This document shows, piece after piece, positions 41,986 to 50,464 of a stretch of DNA of 64,000 nucleotides. The translations under genes and the position numbers were made by a program. Under the pieces are notes generated by a model. The model did no database searches. It saw nothing but the letters and a program-made list of their open reading frames with translations, and was not told the origin of the DNA. Numbering within the stretch: position 1 is the stretch's first letter; each line of letters starts with the position of its first letter. Source of the DNA: Pseudomonas syringae (GTDB lineage Bacteria; Pseudomonadota; Gammaproteobacteria; Pseudomonadales; Pseudomonadaceae); assembly GCF_023278085.1 (NCBI RefSeq), contig NZ_CP066265.1:310001-374000 (forward strand), read 5' to 3'.

Positions 41986-42531
41986 TCATTTGCCCCCCGC
42001 AGAGGGCGGGCGGACGATCCATTCGATTGCAAACAGCAGGCCCATCAGCCCGTAGGAGATCAGCCCGGTGTACAGCGTCCACCATGACAGCGGTGCCCAC
42101 AACGTCAGCATCGCCGCAGTGAGGCCATTGAGCAGAAAGAACAGGCACCAGATCTGCGTCACCCGGCGAGTGTAGCGAATACCGGATTCGGGGAGGTCCG
42201 GGCGGTTGATCCGCGCCATCCTTTCCACGATCGGCGGGCCATAGATCAGGCTGGAGCCAAACAGGCAGAGCATGAATGTGCTGACCAGCACCGGATACCA
42301 GCGCAGCATCACATGGCTGTCGAGCAGCCCAAGCATGACGCAGAAGACGAGCGCCACGATGGCCATCGCCAGGCTGCCGGGCTTGCGCTCGCCCGTCAGC
42401 GCACGCGCCAGCCAAAGGCTGCCCAGCAACAGGGCGAACTGCCACGGCGCGAAGTGTTCGGTGCCCCAGTAGACGGCAAACGGGTACAGCACACCGGCCA
42501 GCAACAGGATCAGGCCAATCAGCCGTTTCAT
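41986..42531 (-). CDS. COG4648-type membrane protein of the aryl polyene operon
   Basis: A 181-residue inner-membrane protein with about five hydrophobic segments (LIGLILLLAGVLYPFAVYWG first). It resembles the COG4648 proteins found at the apeG position. No catalytic motif can be named. The start overlaps the apeF stop by ATGA and the stop is next to the apeH start. A scaffold or transport role in the membrane-bound APE assembly is only inference. Confidence 0.75.
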   Translation of the reverse strand: MKRLIGLILLLAGVLYPFAVYWGTEHFAPWQFALLLGSLWLARALTGERKPGSLAMAIVALVFCVMLGLLDSHVMLRWYPVLVSTFMLCLFGSSLIYGPPIVERMARINRPDLPESGIRYTRRVTQIWCLFFLLNGLTAAMLTLWAPLSWWTLYTGLISYGLMGLLFAIEWIVRPPSAGGK

Positions 42532-42782
42532 TCGGCTGTGTTGACCAGCTGGTAGACGGCCTCGACCACATCATTCACGGTTCTGACCGACTTGAACGCC
42601 TCAGCGGCGATCTTCTTGCCGGTTTTGCGCTTGATATGGTCAATCAGGTCCACAGCGTCGATGCTATCGATTTCCAGGTCCTGATAGAGATTGGCTTCCA
42701 GCGTGACCCTTTCGGGCTCGAGTTCGAACAGTTCCACCATTGCAGTGCGCAGGATTTCGAAGATGTCTTCACGGGTTTGCAT
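42528..42782 (-). CDS. apeF: Acyl carrier protein ApeF
   Basis: Carrier protein of 84 residues; the phosphopantetheine Ser lies in DLEIDSIDAVDLIDHIK. It is the second of two adjacent ACPs. I used the ATG at 42782 (MQTREDIFEIL); a TTG at 42788 is in frame. In APE studies ApeE and ApeF share the chain and starter roles; which carries which cannot be told here. No phosphopantetheinyl transferase gene is in the window. Confidence 0.9.
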   Translation of the reverse strand: MQTREDIFEILRTAMVELFELEPERVTLEANLYQDLEIDSIDAVDLIDHIKRKTGKKIAAEAFKSVRTVNDVVEAVYQLVNTAE

Positions 42783-42791
42783 GTTCAATAC

Positions 42792-43052
42792 TCAGGCCGA
42801 TTGTCTGGCGCTGACGAAGGCCGCGAGGCTGTCGACGCTGGCGAAATGGTTACGGGTGTCCTTGGCGTCGGCATCGATCCGGATGCCGTAGCGTTTCTGG
42901 ATGACCAGGCCCAGTTCGAGCGCATCCACCGAATCCAGCCCCAGGCCTTCGCCGAACAGCGTCATGTCGTTGCCGATGTCTTCGGGCGTGATGTCTTCGA
43001 GGCCCAGGGCATCGATGATCAACAATTTAATGTCCAGGTGCAGATCGCTCAT
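42792..43052 (-). CDS. apeE: Acyl carrier protein ApeE
   Basis: Carrier protein of 86 residues with the 4-phosphopantetheine Ser in GEGLGLDSVDALELGLVI. The start ATG at 43052 (MSDLHLDIKLL) has a strong AAGGAGC site and lies inside the 3-prime end of the acyltransferase gene; the longer reading from 43082 is not needed. apeF follows after 9 bases. Confidence 0.9.
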   Translation of the reverse strand: MSDLHLDIKLLIIDALGLEDITPEDIGNDMTLFGEGLGLDSVDALELGLVIQKRYGIRIDADAKDTRNHFASVDSLAAFVSARQSA

Positions 43053-43839
43053 CTGAGGCGAGCTCCTTGGTGAAATAGTCATGCAGGTAATCGTTGAGCT
43101 TGCGGGACGCTATGGGCGGTGGGCCTAGCGCACTGAAGGCATTGGGGTCTATATCGGCACCGACGCACAAACTGAAGTGCACGCGGCGTTGCGGAATGCG
43201 ATACCAGGGCTCGGCCTTGGTCAGGGTGGTCGGGTTGACCTTGATGGTGACCGGCGTGATCACGCTCGCGCCACGCAGCGCAATGGCGGCTGCGCCCCGG
43301 TGAAAGACCGGCGGCTGGCCGGGCTGGGTGCGCGTGCCTTCCGGGAAAATGATCAGGGTCTGGCCGGTTTGCAGGCGCTCTACGGCGGCATCGAGCATGT
43401 CCATGCTGCCGTCGTTGCTGATGTAACCGGTGGAACGCACCGGGCCGCGCGTGAACGGGTTCTCCCACAGGCTGCGCTTGACCACGCAGTTGGCGTCACG
43501 CACCAGCCCGATCAGAAATACCACGTCGATCAGCGACGGGTGATTGGCGATGATCATCTGGCCGGGGCGGCCGAGTCTTTCGGCACCCTGAACGTCATAG
43601 GTCAACACGCCCATGCGCGCCATGATGCGAATGAAGCGCCAGAACAGTCGGCTGATGGTGCGCCGGGCGCGGCGCTGGTGGCTGGCGGCGCTGCCCGGCA
43701 GGCAGCTCAATACCGGGAAAACAAACAATCGCAGACAAAGGCCGCTCACCCCGAACAGGGCAAAACTGATACCGGTTGCAAACAGACGCCAGTAATAGGC
43801 GTCCCGGCCCTTTTTCAGTGATTGCGTTGCCAGTTCCAT
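43027..43839 (-). CDS. PlsC-like acyltransferase of the aryl polyene operon
   Basis: Membrane acyltransferase of 270 residues of the lysophosphatidate acyltransferase (PlsC) family. The catalytic motif is NHPSLIDVVFL (the usual His-x4-Asp), and the substrate-binding FPEGTRT is present. One N-terminal membrane segment (about residues 22-48) is visible. It holds the apeD position. It may transfer the finished aryl-polyenoyl chain onto a lipid head group. The start overlaps apeC by 25 bases. Confidence 0.87.
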   Translation of the reverse strand: MELATQSLKKGRDAYYWRLFATGISFALFGVSGLCLRLFVFPVLSCLPGSAASHQRRARRTISRLFWRFIRIMARMGVLTYDVQGAERLGRPGQMIIANHPSLIDVVFLIGLVRDANCVVKRSLWENPFTRGPVRSTGYISNDGSMDMLDAAVERLQTGQTLIIFPEGTRTQPGQPPVFHRGAAAIALRGASVITPVTIKVNPTTLTKAEPWYRIPQRRVHFSLCVGADIDPNAFSALGPPPIASRKLNDYLHDYFTKELASDERSAPGH

Positions 43840-44534
43840 AACCGGTTATTCCAGGGGTGCAGGCAGGCGGATTGATTGGTGTGCAAGGCTTGCAGCAGAT
43901 TCAATGCGTGGGGCCATTGAGTTTGCCGGGAGCCTTGTGTGTCGCTGTGCAAAGACAGTTCCCATTCGTTGCCGGGCGTCAGCAGCAAGCCGACGGCATA
44001 GGGAAAAGGCACGTCATCAATCCATTGGGCATAGGCTTGCGGTGGCTGCTCTTCCGTCACCACCAGCAGCACGGCTTCGGCTCCTTCAGCCAGCAGCGCC
44101 GCTGCCTCGAATGCTCCATATTCCAGGCCGTCGCCTGCGGCCGCCAGGGCCGTCATTTCACTGGTCTCACCGCGCATGATCGACCACAGACCGATCACTG
44201 CGTTATGCACTGACAAGCTGAACTGGGTCGGTGACAGCGGCTCATCTGCGGCCAGATCACGCAGAATTTCAAATGTTCTCGGGGTTTCGCCGTGGCGCGA
44301 GACAAACACCAGTGGCACCCGGCCGTAGCCCTCGGTCAGTGGCCAGCCAACGGCAAAAGCCATGCGTGCCATGCGCCCCAGGCGTCGGCGTTGCATTGCA
44401 GGAAGAAAAGACACGTCTGGCGCTTCGTCACTGGTCTCCAGCAGCGTCGGATTGAGGCTCCACTGCCGCCAGTCGTCCGCGCTCGCCAGGCCCGGAGCCC
44501 AGGCATGCCATCGTGCAATGTTGAAGGTGATCAA
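43815..44534 (-). CDS. apeC: Beta-ketoacyl synthase-like chain length factor ApeC
   Basis: Protein of 239 residues matching the N-terminal KS-like domain (PF13723 type): PLVFVSRHGETPRTFEILRD and FSLSVHNAVIGLWSIMRGE. No catalytic Cys-His-His set is present, as expected for a chain-length factor that pairs with ApeO. It is the first gene of the APE operon. I start at the TTG at 44534 (reading LITFNIARWHAW), which has GGGAAGAG upstream; an ATG at 44561 would add nine residues (MPAGAGRET). Confidence 0.85.
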   Translation of the reverse strand: MITFNIARWHAWAPGLASADDWRQWSLNPTLLETSDEAPDVSFLPAMQRRRLGRMARMAFAVGWPLTEGYGRVPLVFVSRHGETPRTFEILRDLAADEPLSPTQFSLSVHNAVIGLWSIMRGETSEMTALAAAGDGLEYGAFEAAALLAEGAEAVLLVVTEEQPPQAYAQWIDDVPFPYAVGLLLTPGNEWELSLHSDTQGSRQTQWPHALNLLQALHTNQSACLHPWNNRLWNWQRNH

Positions 44535-44626
44535 GGTTTCTCTTCCCGCCCCTGCGGGCATGTTTCTCGCTACATCGATATCAGGTCGATATTAGCCTGG
44601 GTGCGGTAATTTGACCGAGTGCGCGC

Positions 44627-44655
44627 ATTATCCTGATGGGGCTCATGACTGGCAA
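44627..44655 (-). promoter_or_regulatory. Predicted promoter of the aryl polyene operon
   Basis: On the minus strand TTGCCA (44655-44650) and GATAAT (44632-44627) are separated by exactly 17 bp, a close match to the sigma-70 consensus. This leaves a leader of roughly 85 bases before the apeC start. The site lies in the 306-bp divergent interval 44535-44840. Confidence 0.6.
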
Positions 44656-44737
44656 ATTTGTTACGTGAAAGTCGTTAAACGGTCGATATTGCAGGGTCCG
44701 GGCCGGTTTTGTGTATGACAACCAGACACCTGCCGTT

Positions 44738-44766
44738 TTGCGTTAAGCTCTTGGCTGTCATATGGG
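44738..44766 (+). promoter_or_regulatory. Possible promoter of the ParA-like gene
   Basis: TTGCGT (44738-44743) and TATGGG (44761-44766) have 17-bp spacing on the plus strand, 74 bp before the ATG. The -10 is weak, so this is tentative. Confidence 0.35.
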
Positions 44767-44840
44767 ATGCCTAGAATCGATCTTCTCAGGGTCGTTATCG
44801 GCCACTCTTGCTGTTTCTTCATCTTCAAGGAGTCCAAAGC

Positions 44841-45620
44841 ATGCGTCGCGTGGTATTCAATCAGAAAGGTGGTGTCGGCAAATCCAGCATCGCCTGCAAT
44901 CTGGCTGCAGTCAGCGCTCACGAAGGCTATCGGACACTGTTGATTGACCTCGATGCCCAGGCCAACTCGACTCAGTACCTCACCGGTCTGACTGGCAACG
45001 ACATTCCGATGGGGATCGCCGAGTTCTTCAAGAACACGCTGTCGGCCGGGCAGTTCGCCAAGAAGAACCATGTCGATATCTACGAAACGCCGTTCGATAA
45101 CCTGCACGTCGTGACTGCGACTGCCGAACTGGCCGATCTGCAGCCCAAGCTTGAGGCCAAACACAAGATCAACAAGCTTCGCAAACTGCTGGACGAGTTG
45201 AGCGAGGATTACGAGCGGATTTACCTGGATACGCCGCCTGCTCTGAATTTTTACGCGGTTTCGGCGCTGATTGCGTCTGATCGCGTATTGATCCCGTTCG
45301 ACTGCGACAGCTTCTCGCGCCAGGCCCTGTACGGCCTGATGCGTGAAATCGAAGAACTGAAAGAAGATCACAACGAGGATCTGCTGGTCGAAGGCATCAT
45401 CGTCAACCAGTTCCAGCCAAGGGCCAGCCTGCCGCAGCAGATGCTCGACGAACTGATCGCCGAAGGCCTGCCGGTGCTGCCGGTCTATCTCAATGCATCG
45501 GTGAAAATGCGCGAATCGCATCAAGCCAACCTCCCGCTGATCCACCTCGACCCGCGGCATAAACTGACCCAGCAGTTTGTGGAGCTGCATCATCTGCTGG
45601 AAACCAACGCTCATCCGTGA
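44841..45620 (+). CDS. Solitary ParA-family ATPase
   Basis: P-loop ATPase of 259 residues of the ParA/Soj type. It has the deviant Walker A FNQKGGVGKSSIACNLA, Walker A-prime LLIDLDAQANSTQYL and Walker B IYLDTPPALNF. I chose the ATG at 44841 (MRRVVFNQKGG), which has CAAGGAGT upstream, over the reading from 44808. No parB or centromere-like site is next to it. Chromosomal ParA orphans often position other cargo, such as pili, chemotaxis clusters or plasmid remnants. It is divergent from the APE operon and followed by tandem repeats. Its function is not clear. Confidence 0.88.
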   Translation: MRRVVFNQKGGVGKSSIACNLAAVSAHEGYRTLLIDLDAQANSTQYLTGLTGNDIPMGIAEFFKNTLSAGQFAKKNHVDIYETPFDNLHVVTATAELADLQPKLEAKHKINKLRKLLDELSEDYERIYLDTPPALNFYAVSALIASDRVLIPFDCDSFSRQALYGLMREIEELKEDHNEDLLVEGIIVNQFQPRASLPQQMLDELIAEGLPVLPVYLNASVKMRESHQANLPLIHLDPRHKLTQQFVELHHLLETNAHP

Positions 45621-45625
45621 TGGTT

Positions 45626-46070
45626 GAGATTATCGTTCCCTACGCTCCAGCGTGAGAACGCCTTGCGTGACGCTCCGCGTCACAGAACTGCGCCGCGCTG
45701 CACAGTCAAGACCGGACGCAGAGCGTCCAGAACTGCATGCCGAGGCAGAGCGTCGGCACGATAGTTAATAAGCTTTTGAGATTATCGTTCCCTACGCTCC
45801 AGCGTGGGAACGCCGTGCGTGACGCTCCGCGTCACAGATCTGCGCCGCGCTGCACAGTCAAGACCGGACGCAGAGCGTCCAGAACTGCATGCCGACGCAG
45901 AGCGTCGGCACGATAGTTAATAAGCTTTTGAGATTATCGTTCCCTACGCTCCAGCGTGGGAACGCCTTGCGTGACGCTCCGCGTCACAGATCTGCGCCGC
46001 GCTGCACAGTCAAGATCGGACGCAGAGCGTCCAGAACTGCATGCCGACGCAGAGCGTCGGCACGATCGTT
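45626..46070. repeat. Three tandem 152-bp hairpin repeats
   Basis: Units start at 45626, 45778 and 45930, exactly 152 bp apart and almost identical; the third ends near 46070. Each unit carries four palindromes with a common core: TTCCCTACGCTCCAGCGTG (and its partial partner), GTGACGCTCCGCGTCAC, GGACGCAGAGCGTCC and GCCGACGCAGAGCGTCGGC. No protein-coding content is supported. The array fills the gap between the ParA gene and the PAAR gene (45621-46098). Confidence 0.9.
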
Positions 46071-46098
46071 CATAGGGTGCGGAGCACTGGCACCAGAA

Positions 46099-46503
46099 TC
46101 AACACGGCTGCGAAAGAGGCCTGAGCACCTCGGGCGTATAGCTGCCGTCTCTCAATGAGCGGGCCAGATGTTCGGCATAGAGTCGCGCGGTCGAGGCCAG
46201 TTCTTCGGGGATGCTGATAGCGGCGTCCATATCGGCCTGGACCTGTTCCTGGGATGCGGTCAGGCGGTTGCTGCCGGGTTCGCAGCCGCACTCTACTTCA
46301 TGGCCCTGCGTGGCGACGGCCACCCGGTCATCGACATACGTCGGGTTGCCCTGGGCAATGAAGCCGATACTCGTGCACGCCGGACACCACACCGGATCGC
46401 CCATGCGCGCCACGCGGCGCAGGTCGATGATTTCGTTTGCCGATGCGGTCAGCACAAACCCGCCGGAGGTGGTTGGATCGCCTTCCCTGACAATGAATGA
46501 CAT
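46099..46503 (-). CDS. Orphan PAAR-domain protein
   Basis: A 134-residue protein whose first about 85 residues read as a PAAR spike-tip domain of the type VI secretion system: FIVREGDPTTSGGFVL, MGDPVWCPACTSIGF and VDDRVAVATQGHEVECGC. PAAR proteins sharpen the VgrG tip and carry effectors. A C-terminal piece of about 50 residues (ASQEQVQADMDAAISI onward) is mostly helical and may be an adaptor or the stump of a longer effector. No vgrG, other T6SS gene or immunity gene is next to it; the downstream side is the tandem repeat array. Confidence 0.85.
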   Translation of the reverse strand: MSFIVREGDPTTSGGFVLTASANEIIDLRRVARMGDPVWCPACTSIGFIAQGNPTYVDDRVAVATQGHEVECGCEPGSNRLTASQEQVQADMDAAISIPEELASTARLYAEHLARSLRDGSYTPEVLRPLSQPC

Positions 46504-46670
46504 GGCCGTAGTTCCTCTCGGTTCTAGAAAGCCTGAAGACTAGGTGCAAATTCGTCATCAGGGATCGATGAAAGCCACTTACAGACAGGTCCTACGCAAA
46601 CATCGGCAGGGCGTTTCGCAAGTGTTTCGCAAGCCCGCCACCGTCACCCGAAAATGATTATTTCGCTCAT

Positions 46671-46689
46671 CGTTACTCCAGCCGTAACG
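46671..46689 (+). promoter_or_regulatory. Candidate MdcR operator upstream of mdcA
   Basis: CGTTACTCCAGCCGTAACG is a perfect inverted repeat with a 7-base spacer. It contains a T-N11-A LysR box and lies 79 bp before the mdcA start. The only LysR gene of the cluster is mdcR at the far end. Confidence 0.6.
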
Positions 46690-46767
46690 ATCCGACTCGC
46701 TGCTTGATTGATGCCCGACACCTGTCGCCCCTAAGGTGCTTCACGACAGCAGAATCGTGGAGCGATC

Positions 46768-48444
46768 ATGACAACAACAACTTCCCCTGACGCGCGCTGG
46801 ACACGTCGTCGTACCGAGAAGCAGCGGCGTCTGGAGCAGGTGCGGTCATTGGCCGACGGTGTGGTGTTGCCGACCGACAACATCGTCGCGGCGCTGGAGG
46901 CCTTGCTGGTTTCCGGGGATCGGGTGGTGCTTGAGGGCAATAACCAGAAGCAGGCGGACTTTCTTTCCCGTGCGTTGGCCAGGGTTGATCCGGGCAAGGT
47001 GCATGATCTGCACATGATCATGCCCAGCGTCGGCCGCGCCGAGCATCTGGATCTGTTCGAGCAAGGCATTGCACGCAAGCTGGACTTCTCGTTTGCCGGC
47101 ACGCAAAGCCTGCGCATCAGCCAGTTGCTGGAAGACGGCCTGCTGGAAATCGGCGCGATTCACACTTACATCGAACTGTATTCGCGGCTGGTGGTGGACC
47201 TGATCCCCAACGTGGTGCTGGCCGCAGGCTTCATGGCCGACCGGGCCGGGAACATCTACACCGGGCCCAGCACCGAAGACACTCCCGCACTGATCGAACC
47301 TGCCGCGTTCAGCGATGGCATCGTCATCGTTCAGGTCAATCAACTGGTGGATGACGTCAGCGAGCTGCCTCGGGTCGATATTCCCGCCTCGTGGGTCGAC
47401 TTCGTGGTAGTCGCCGACAAGCCGTTCTACATCGAACCCCTGTTCACCCGCGACCCGCGCCACATCAAGCCGGTGCATGTGCTGATGGCGATGATGGCGA
47501 TTCGCGGGATCTACGAAAAACACAATGTGCAGTCGCTGAACCATGGCATCGGTTTCAACACCGCCGCCATCGAACTGATCCTGCCGACCTACGGCGAGTC
47601 GCTGGGGCTGAAAGGCAAGATCTGCCGCAACTGGACGCTCAATCCGCACCCGACCCTGATCCCGGCGATTGAAAGTGGCTGGGTCGAGAGCGTGCATTGT
47701 TTCGGCACCGAGCTGGGCATGGAAAACTACATCGCTGCCCGCCCGGACGTGTTCTTCACCGGGCGCGACGGCTCGCTGCGTTCCAACCGGCAACTGTGCC
47801 AGCTGGCTGGCCAGTACGCAGTGGACCTGTTCATCGGCGCGACGCTGCAAGTCGACGGCGACGGGCATTCCTCCACCGTCACCCGAGGGCGTCTGGCAGG
47901 CTTCGGCGGCGCGCCGAACATGGGCCATGACCCGCGCGGTCGGCGTCACGCCACTCCGGCCTGGCTGGACATGCGTCAGCAGCAGGATGACGGCCCGGCT
48001 GCTTATCTGGAACGCGGCAAAAAGCTCGTGGTGCAGATGGTCGAGACCTTTCAGGAAGGCGGCAAACCCACCTTCGTCGAAACGCTGGACGCGGTCGAGG
48101 TGGCGAAGAAAAGCGGCATGCCGCTGGCGCCGATCATGATTTACGGCGACGACGTCACCCATTTGTTGACCGAAGAAGGCATCGCCTACCTCTACAAGGC
48201 GCGCAGTCTGGAGGAGCGTCAGGCGATGATTGCCGCCGTGGCGGGCGTGACCGTGATCGGTTTGCGCCACAACCCGAAAGACACGGCCCGCATGCGTCGC
48301 GAAGGCTTGATCGCGCTGCCGGAAGACCTAGGCATCCGCCGCACCGACGCCAGCCGCGAGCTGCTGGCCGCCAAGAGTATCGCCGAACTGGTCGAGTGGT
48401 CCGGTGGCCTTTATAACCCGCCTGCCAAATTCAGGAGCTGGTGA
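46768..48444 (+). CDS. mdcA: Malonate decarboxylase alpha subunit (acetyl-ACP:malonate ACP transferase)
   Basis: Swaps acetyl for malonyl on the carrier MdcC, the first half of the biotin-independent malonate decarboxylase cycle. The 558-residue protein has a CoA-transferase-like fold: [38 protein letters not shown] and [20 protein letters not shown]. The N-terminal 30 residues are basic. mdcB follows with a 1-base overlap (TGATG). The operon mdcABCDEGH-madLM is complete. Confidence 0.95.
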   Translation: MTTTTSPDARWTRRRTEKQRRLEQVRSLADGVVLPTDNIVAALEALLVSGDRVVLEGNNQKQADFLSRALARVDPGKVHDLHMIMPSVGRAEHLDLFEQGIARKLDFSFAGTQSLRISQLLEDGLLEIGAIHTYIELYSRLVVDLIPNVVLAAGFMADRAGNIYTGPSTEDTPALIEPAAFSDGIVIVQVNQLVDDVSELPRVDIPASWVDFVVVADKPFYIEPLFTRDPRHIKPVHVLMAMMAIRGIYEKHNVQSLNHGIGFNTAAIELILPTYGESLGLKGKICRNWTLNPHPTLIPAIESGWVESVHCFGTELGMENYIAARPDVFFTGRDGSLRSNRQLCQLAGQYAVDLFIGATLQVDGDGHSSTVTRGRLAGFGGAPNMGHDPRGRRHATPAWLDMRQQQDDGPAAYLERGKKLVVQMVETFQEGGKPTFVETLDAVEVAKKSGMPLAPIMIYGDDVTHLLTEEGIAYLYKARSLEERQAMIAAVAGVTVIGLRHNPKDTARMRREGLIALPEDLGIRRTDASRELLAAKSIAELVEWSGGLYNPPAKFRSW

Positions 48445-49319
48445 TGAGCGCACTGCAACGGACACCGCAATCGGCCTCGCTGGCCGAGCAATTGGCCGAT
48501 CTGGCCGTCGATGCATTGATCGACGAAGCCGACCTGTCACCCAAACCTGCGCTGGTGGACCGGCGTGGCAGCGGTGCGCACACCGATCTGCACCTGGGCC
48601 TGATGCATTCCTCGGCGCTGTCGCTCTGGCCGACGTTCAAACTGATGGCCGATGCCGCTGTGGAGTTCAAGGACGTGGGCCAGCCGTTGCGTGAGGCACT
48701 GGGACGTCTGGGCCGCGAAGGCGAAGTGGCCATGCTGCGAACCACTGGCGACGTAAATACTCATCGTGGCGCGATCTGGGCATTGGGCCTGCTGGTGACG
48801 TCGGTGGCGCTGGACCCGCAAGACTGCGCAGCGCAAGCGGTCTGCCAGCGAGCAGCCCGTCTGGCGCTGATTCAGGATCGGCAGGTCATCACGCAACACA
48901 GTCACGGCAGTGAAGTGGTTCGCCGCTACGGTGTCATGGGTGCCAGAGAGCAGGCGCAGCAGGGCTTTCCTGCTGTCACTCAGTTTGCGCTGCCGCAATT
49001 GCAGCGCAGTCGTGTGACGGGGTGTGGCGAACAGAACGCCCGGCTTGATGCACTGCTGGCAATCATGACCTGCCTGACCGACACCTGTGTGTTGCATCGT
49101 TCTGGCCTCGAAGGGCTGAACGCCATGCAGCAGGGCGCGCAACGCGTGCTGGACGCGGGAGGCAGTGCCAGCCTGGCCGGTCGGCGTGCCCTGAATGAAC
49201 TGGATCAGCAACTGCTGGCCCTCAATGCCTCGCCCGGCGGCGCGGCTGACCTGCTCGCCGCCTGCCTGTTTATCGATAGCCTGGAGCCTGCGCTCGGCCC
49301 TGTTTCAAGGAGTGCCTGA
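48444..49319 (+). CDS. mdcB: Triphosphoribosyl-dephospho-CoA synthase MdcB
   Basis: Makes the 2-prime-triphosphoribosyl-3-prime-dephospho-CoA precursor of the malonate decarboxylase prosthetic group from ATP and dephospho-CoA. The 291-residue protein has the CitG/MdcB motifs [20 protein letters not shown] and [18 protein letters not shown] chose the ATG at 48444, overlapping the mdcA stop; a GTG at 48441 is equally in frame. Confidence 0.93.
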   Translation: MSALQRTPQSASLAEQLADLAVDALIDEADLSPKPALVDRRGSGAHTDLHLGLMHSSALSLWPTFKLMADAAVEFKDVGQPLREALGRLGREGEVAMLRTTGDVNTHRGAIWALGLLVTSVALDPQDCAAQAVCQRAARLALIQDRQVITQHSHGSEVVRRYGVMGAREQAQQGFPAVTQFALPQLQRSRVTGCGEQNARLDALLAIMTCLTDTCVLHRSGLEGLNAMQQGAQRVLDAGGSASLAGRRALNELDQQLLALNASPGGAADLLAACLFIDSLEPALGPVSRSA

Positions 49320-49320
49320 A

Positions 49321-49620
49321 ATGGAAACCCTGTCTTTTGAATTCCCCGCCGGACAGCCGCCGAAAGGCCGGGCGTTGGTGGGTGTGGTCGGCTCTGGCGA
49401 TCTGGAAGTGCTGCTGGAACCGGGTCAGCCGGGAACGCTGTCGATTCAGGTGGTGACCTCGGTCAACGGTGCTTCGCTGCGCTGGAAGCACCTGTTCGAG
49501 CGCATGTTCGACGGTCAGACGCCGCCCGCGCTGAGCATCGACATTCATGACTTCGGTGCGACGCCCGGCGTGGTGCGCCTGCGTCTGGAGCAGGGCTTCG
49601 AGGAGATCGGCCATGACTGA
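49321..49620 (+). CDS. mdcC: Malonate decarboxylase acyl carrier protein MdcC (delta subunit)
   Basis: Small carrier of 99 residues that bears the phosphoribosyl-dephospho-CoA arm. The Ser that is modified in the family lies in VGVVGSGDLEVLLE. The ATG at 49321 directly follows the mdcB stop (TGA A ATG); the reading from 49195 is upstream noise. mdcD starts inside its 3-prime end. Confidence 0.93.
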   Translation: METLSFEFPAGQPPKGRALVGVVGSGDLEVLLEPGQPGTLSIQVVTSVNGASLRWKHLFERMFDGQTPPALSIDIHDFGATPGVVRLRLEQGFEEIGHD

Positions 49621-50464
49621 TAACGCACGCTTGCTGAGCCAGCACAGCTTCATCGAACTCGGTGCCCGCCAGCGTGCCCGCGCCTTGCTGGATGCAGGCA
49701 GTTTTCGTGAATTGCTCGGCCCCTTTGACCGTGTCATGTCGCCCTGGCTGGCCATGCAGGGCGTAGTGCCCCAGGCCGATGATGGCGTGGTGGTCGTCAA
49801 AGGCACGGTCGATGGGCGGCCGGTGGTGATCGCCGCCATCGAAGGCTCGTTTCAGGGCGGCAGCATGGGCGAAGTCGGCGGCGCGAAAATGGCCGGCGCG
49901 CTGGAGCTGGCGGCCGAAGACAACCGCAACGGCATTCCTACTGCCGCCATCGTGTTGCTGGAAACCGGTGGCGTGCGTTTGCAGGAAGCCAATCTCGGCC
50001 TGGCGGCGATTGCCGAGATTCATGCCGCGATGGTCGATCTGCGCCAGTACCAGCCGGTGATTGGCGTGGTGGCAGGCAGCGTCGGCTGTTTTGGCGGGAT
50101 GTCGATTGCTGCGGGGTTGTGCAGCTATTTGCTGGTCACCCAGGAAGCCCGGCTCGGCCTGAACGGTCCGCAGGTGATCGAGCAGGAAGCCGGCATTGAA
50201 GAGTACGACTCGCGCGACCGACCGTTTATCTGGAGCCTGACCGGCGGCGAACAGCGTTTCGCCAGCGGTCTGGTGGACGGCTTTGCTGCAGACGATGTGG
50301 CCGATATCCGCCAGCAGGTCAGTGCCTGGCTCAAGCAGGGGGTGCCCGAAACGCATCGCAGCAGTCAGTACCAACTGTTCCTGCAACGCCTGGCCAGCCT
50401 CGACACTGAGCCGCAAATCGATCCGCAGGGTGTGCGCACCCTCTATCAAGGAGCCCGGTCATGA
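49613..50464 (+). CDS. mdcD: Malonate decarboxylase beta subunit
   Basis: Carboxyl-transferase-like subunit that, with MdcE, decarboxylates malonyl-ACP to acetyl-ACP. The 283-residue protein shows the crotonase/carboxyltransferase fold motifs EGSFQGGSMGEVGGAKMAGA and GVVAGSVGCFGGMSIAAGL, which form the oxyanion region. The ATG at 49613 overlaps mdcC by 8 bases. The stop overlaps the mdcE start by 4. Confidence 0.95.
   Translation: MTDNARLLSQHSFIELGARQRARALLDAGSFRELLGPFDRVMSPWLAMQGVVPQADDGVVVVKGTVDGRPVVIAAIEGSFQGGSMGEVGGAKMAGALELAAEDNRNGIPTAAIVLLETGGVRLQEANLGLAAIAEIHAAMVDLRQYQPVIGVVAGSVGCFGGMSIAAGLCSYLLVTQEARLGLNGPQVIEQEAGIEEYDSRDRPFIWSLTGGEQRFASGLVDGFAADDVADIRQQVSAWLKQGVPETHRSSQYQLFLQRLASLDTEPQIDPQGVRTLYQGARS

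Noticed and set aside
45626..46070. Possible CRISPR array
   Set aside because: Units are 152 bp and nearly identical throughout, without short conserved repeats separated by unique spacers, and no cas genes are nearby.
45889..46158. A small plus-strand frame of 89 codons
   Set aside because: It consists mostly of the 152-bp repeat and then antisense of the PAAR gene; no ribosome site.
46846..48270. A 474-codon frame antisense to mdcA
   Set aside because: Shadow of mdcA; the composition is His/Gln-rich as expected for antisense GC-rich genes.
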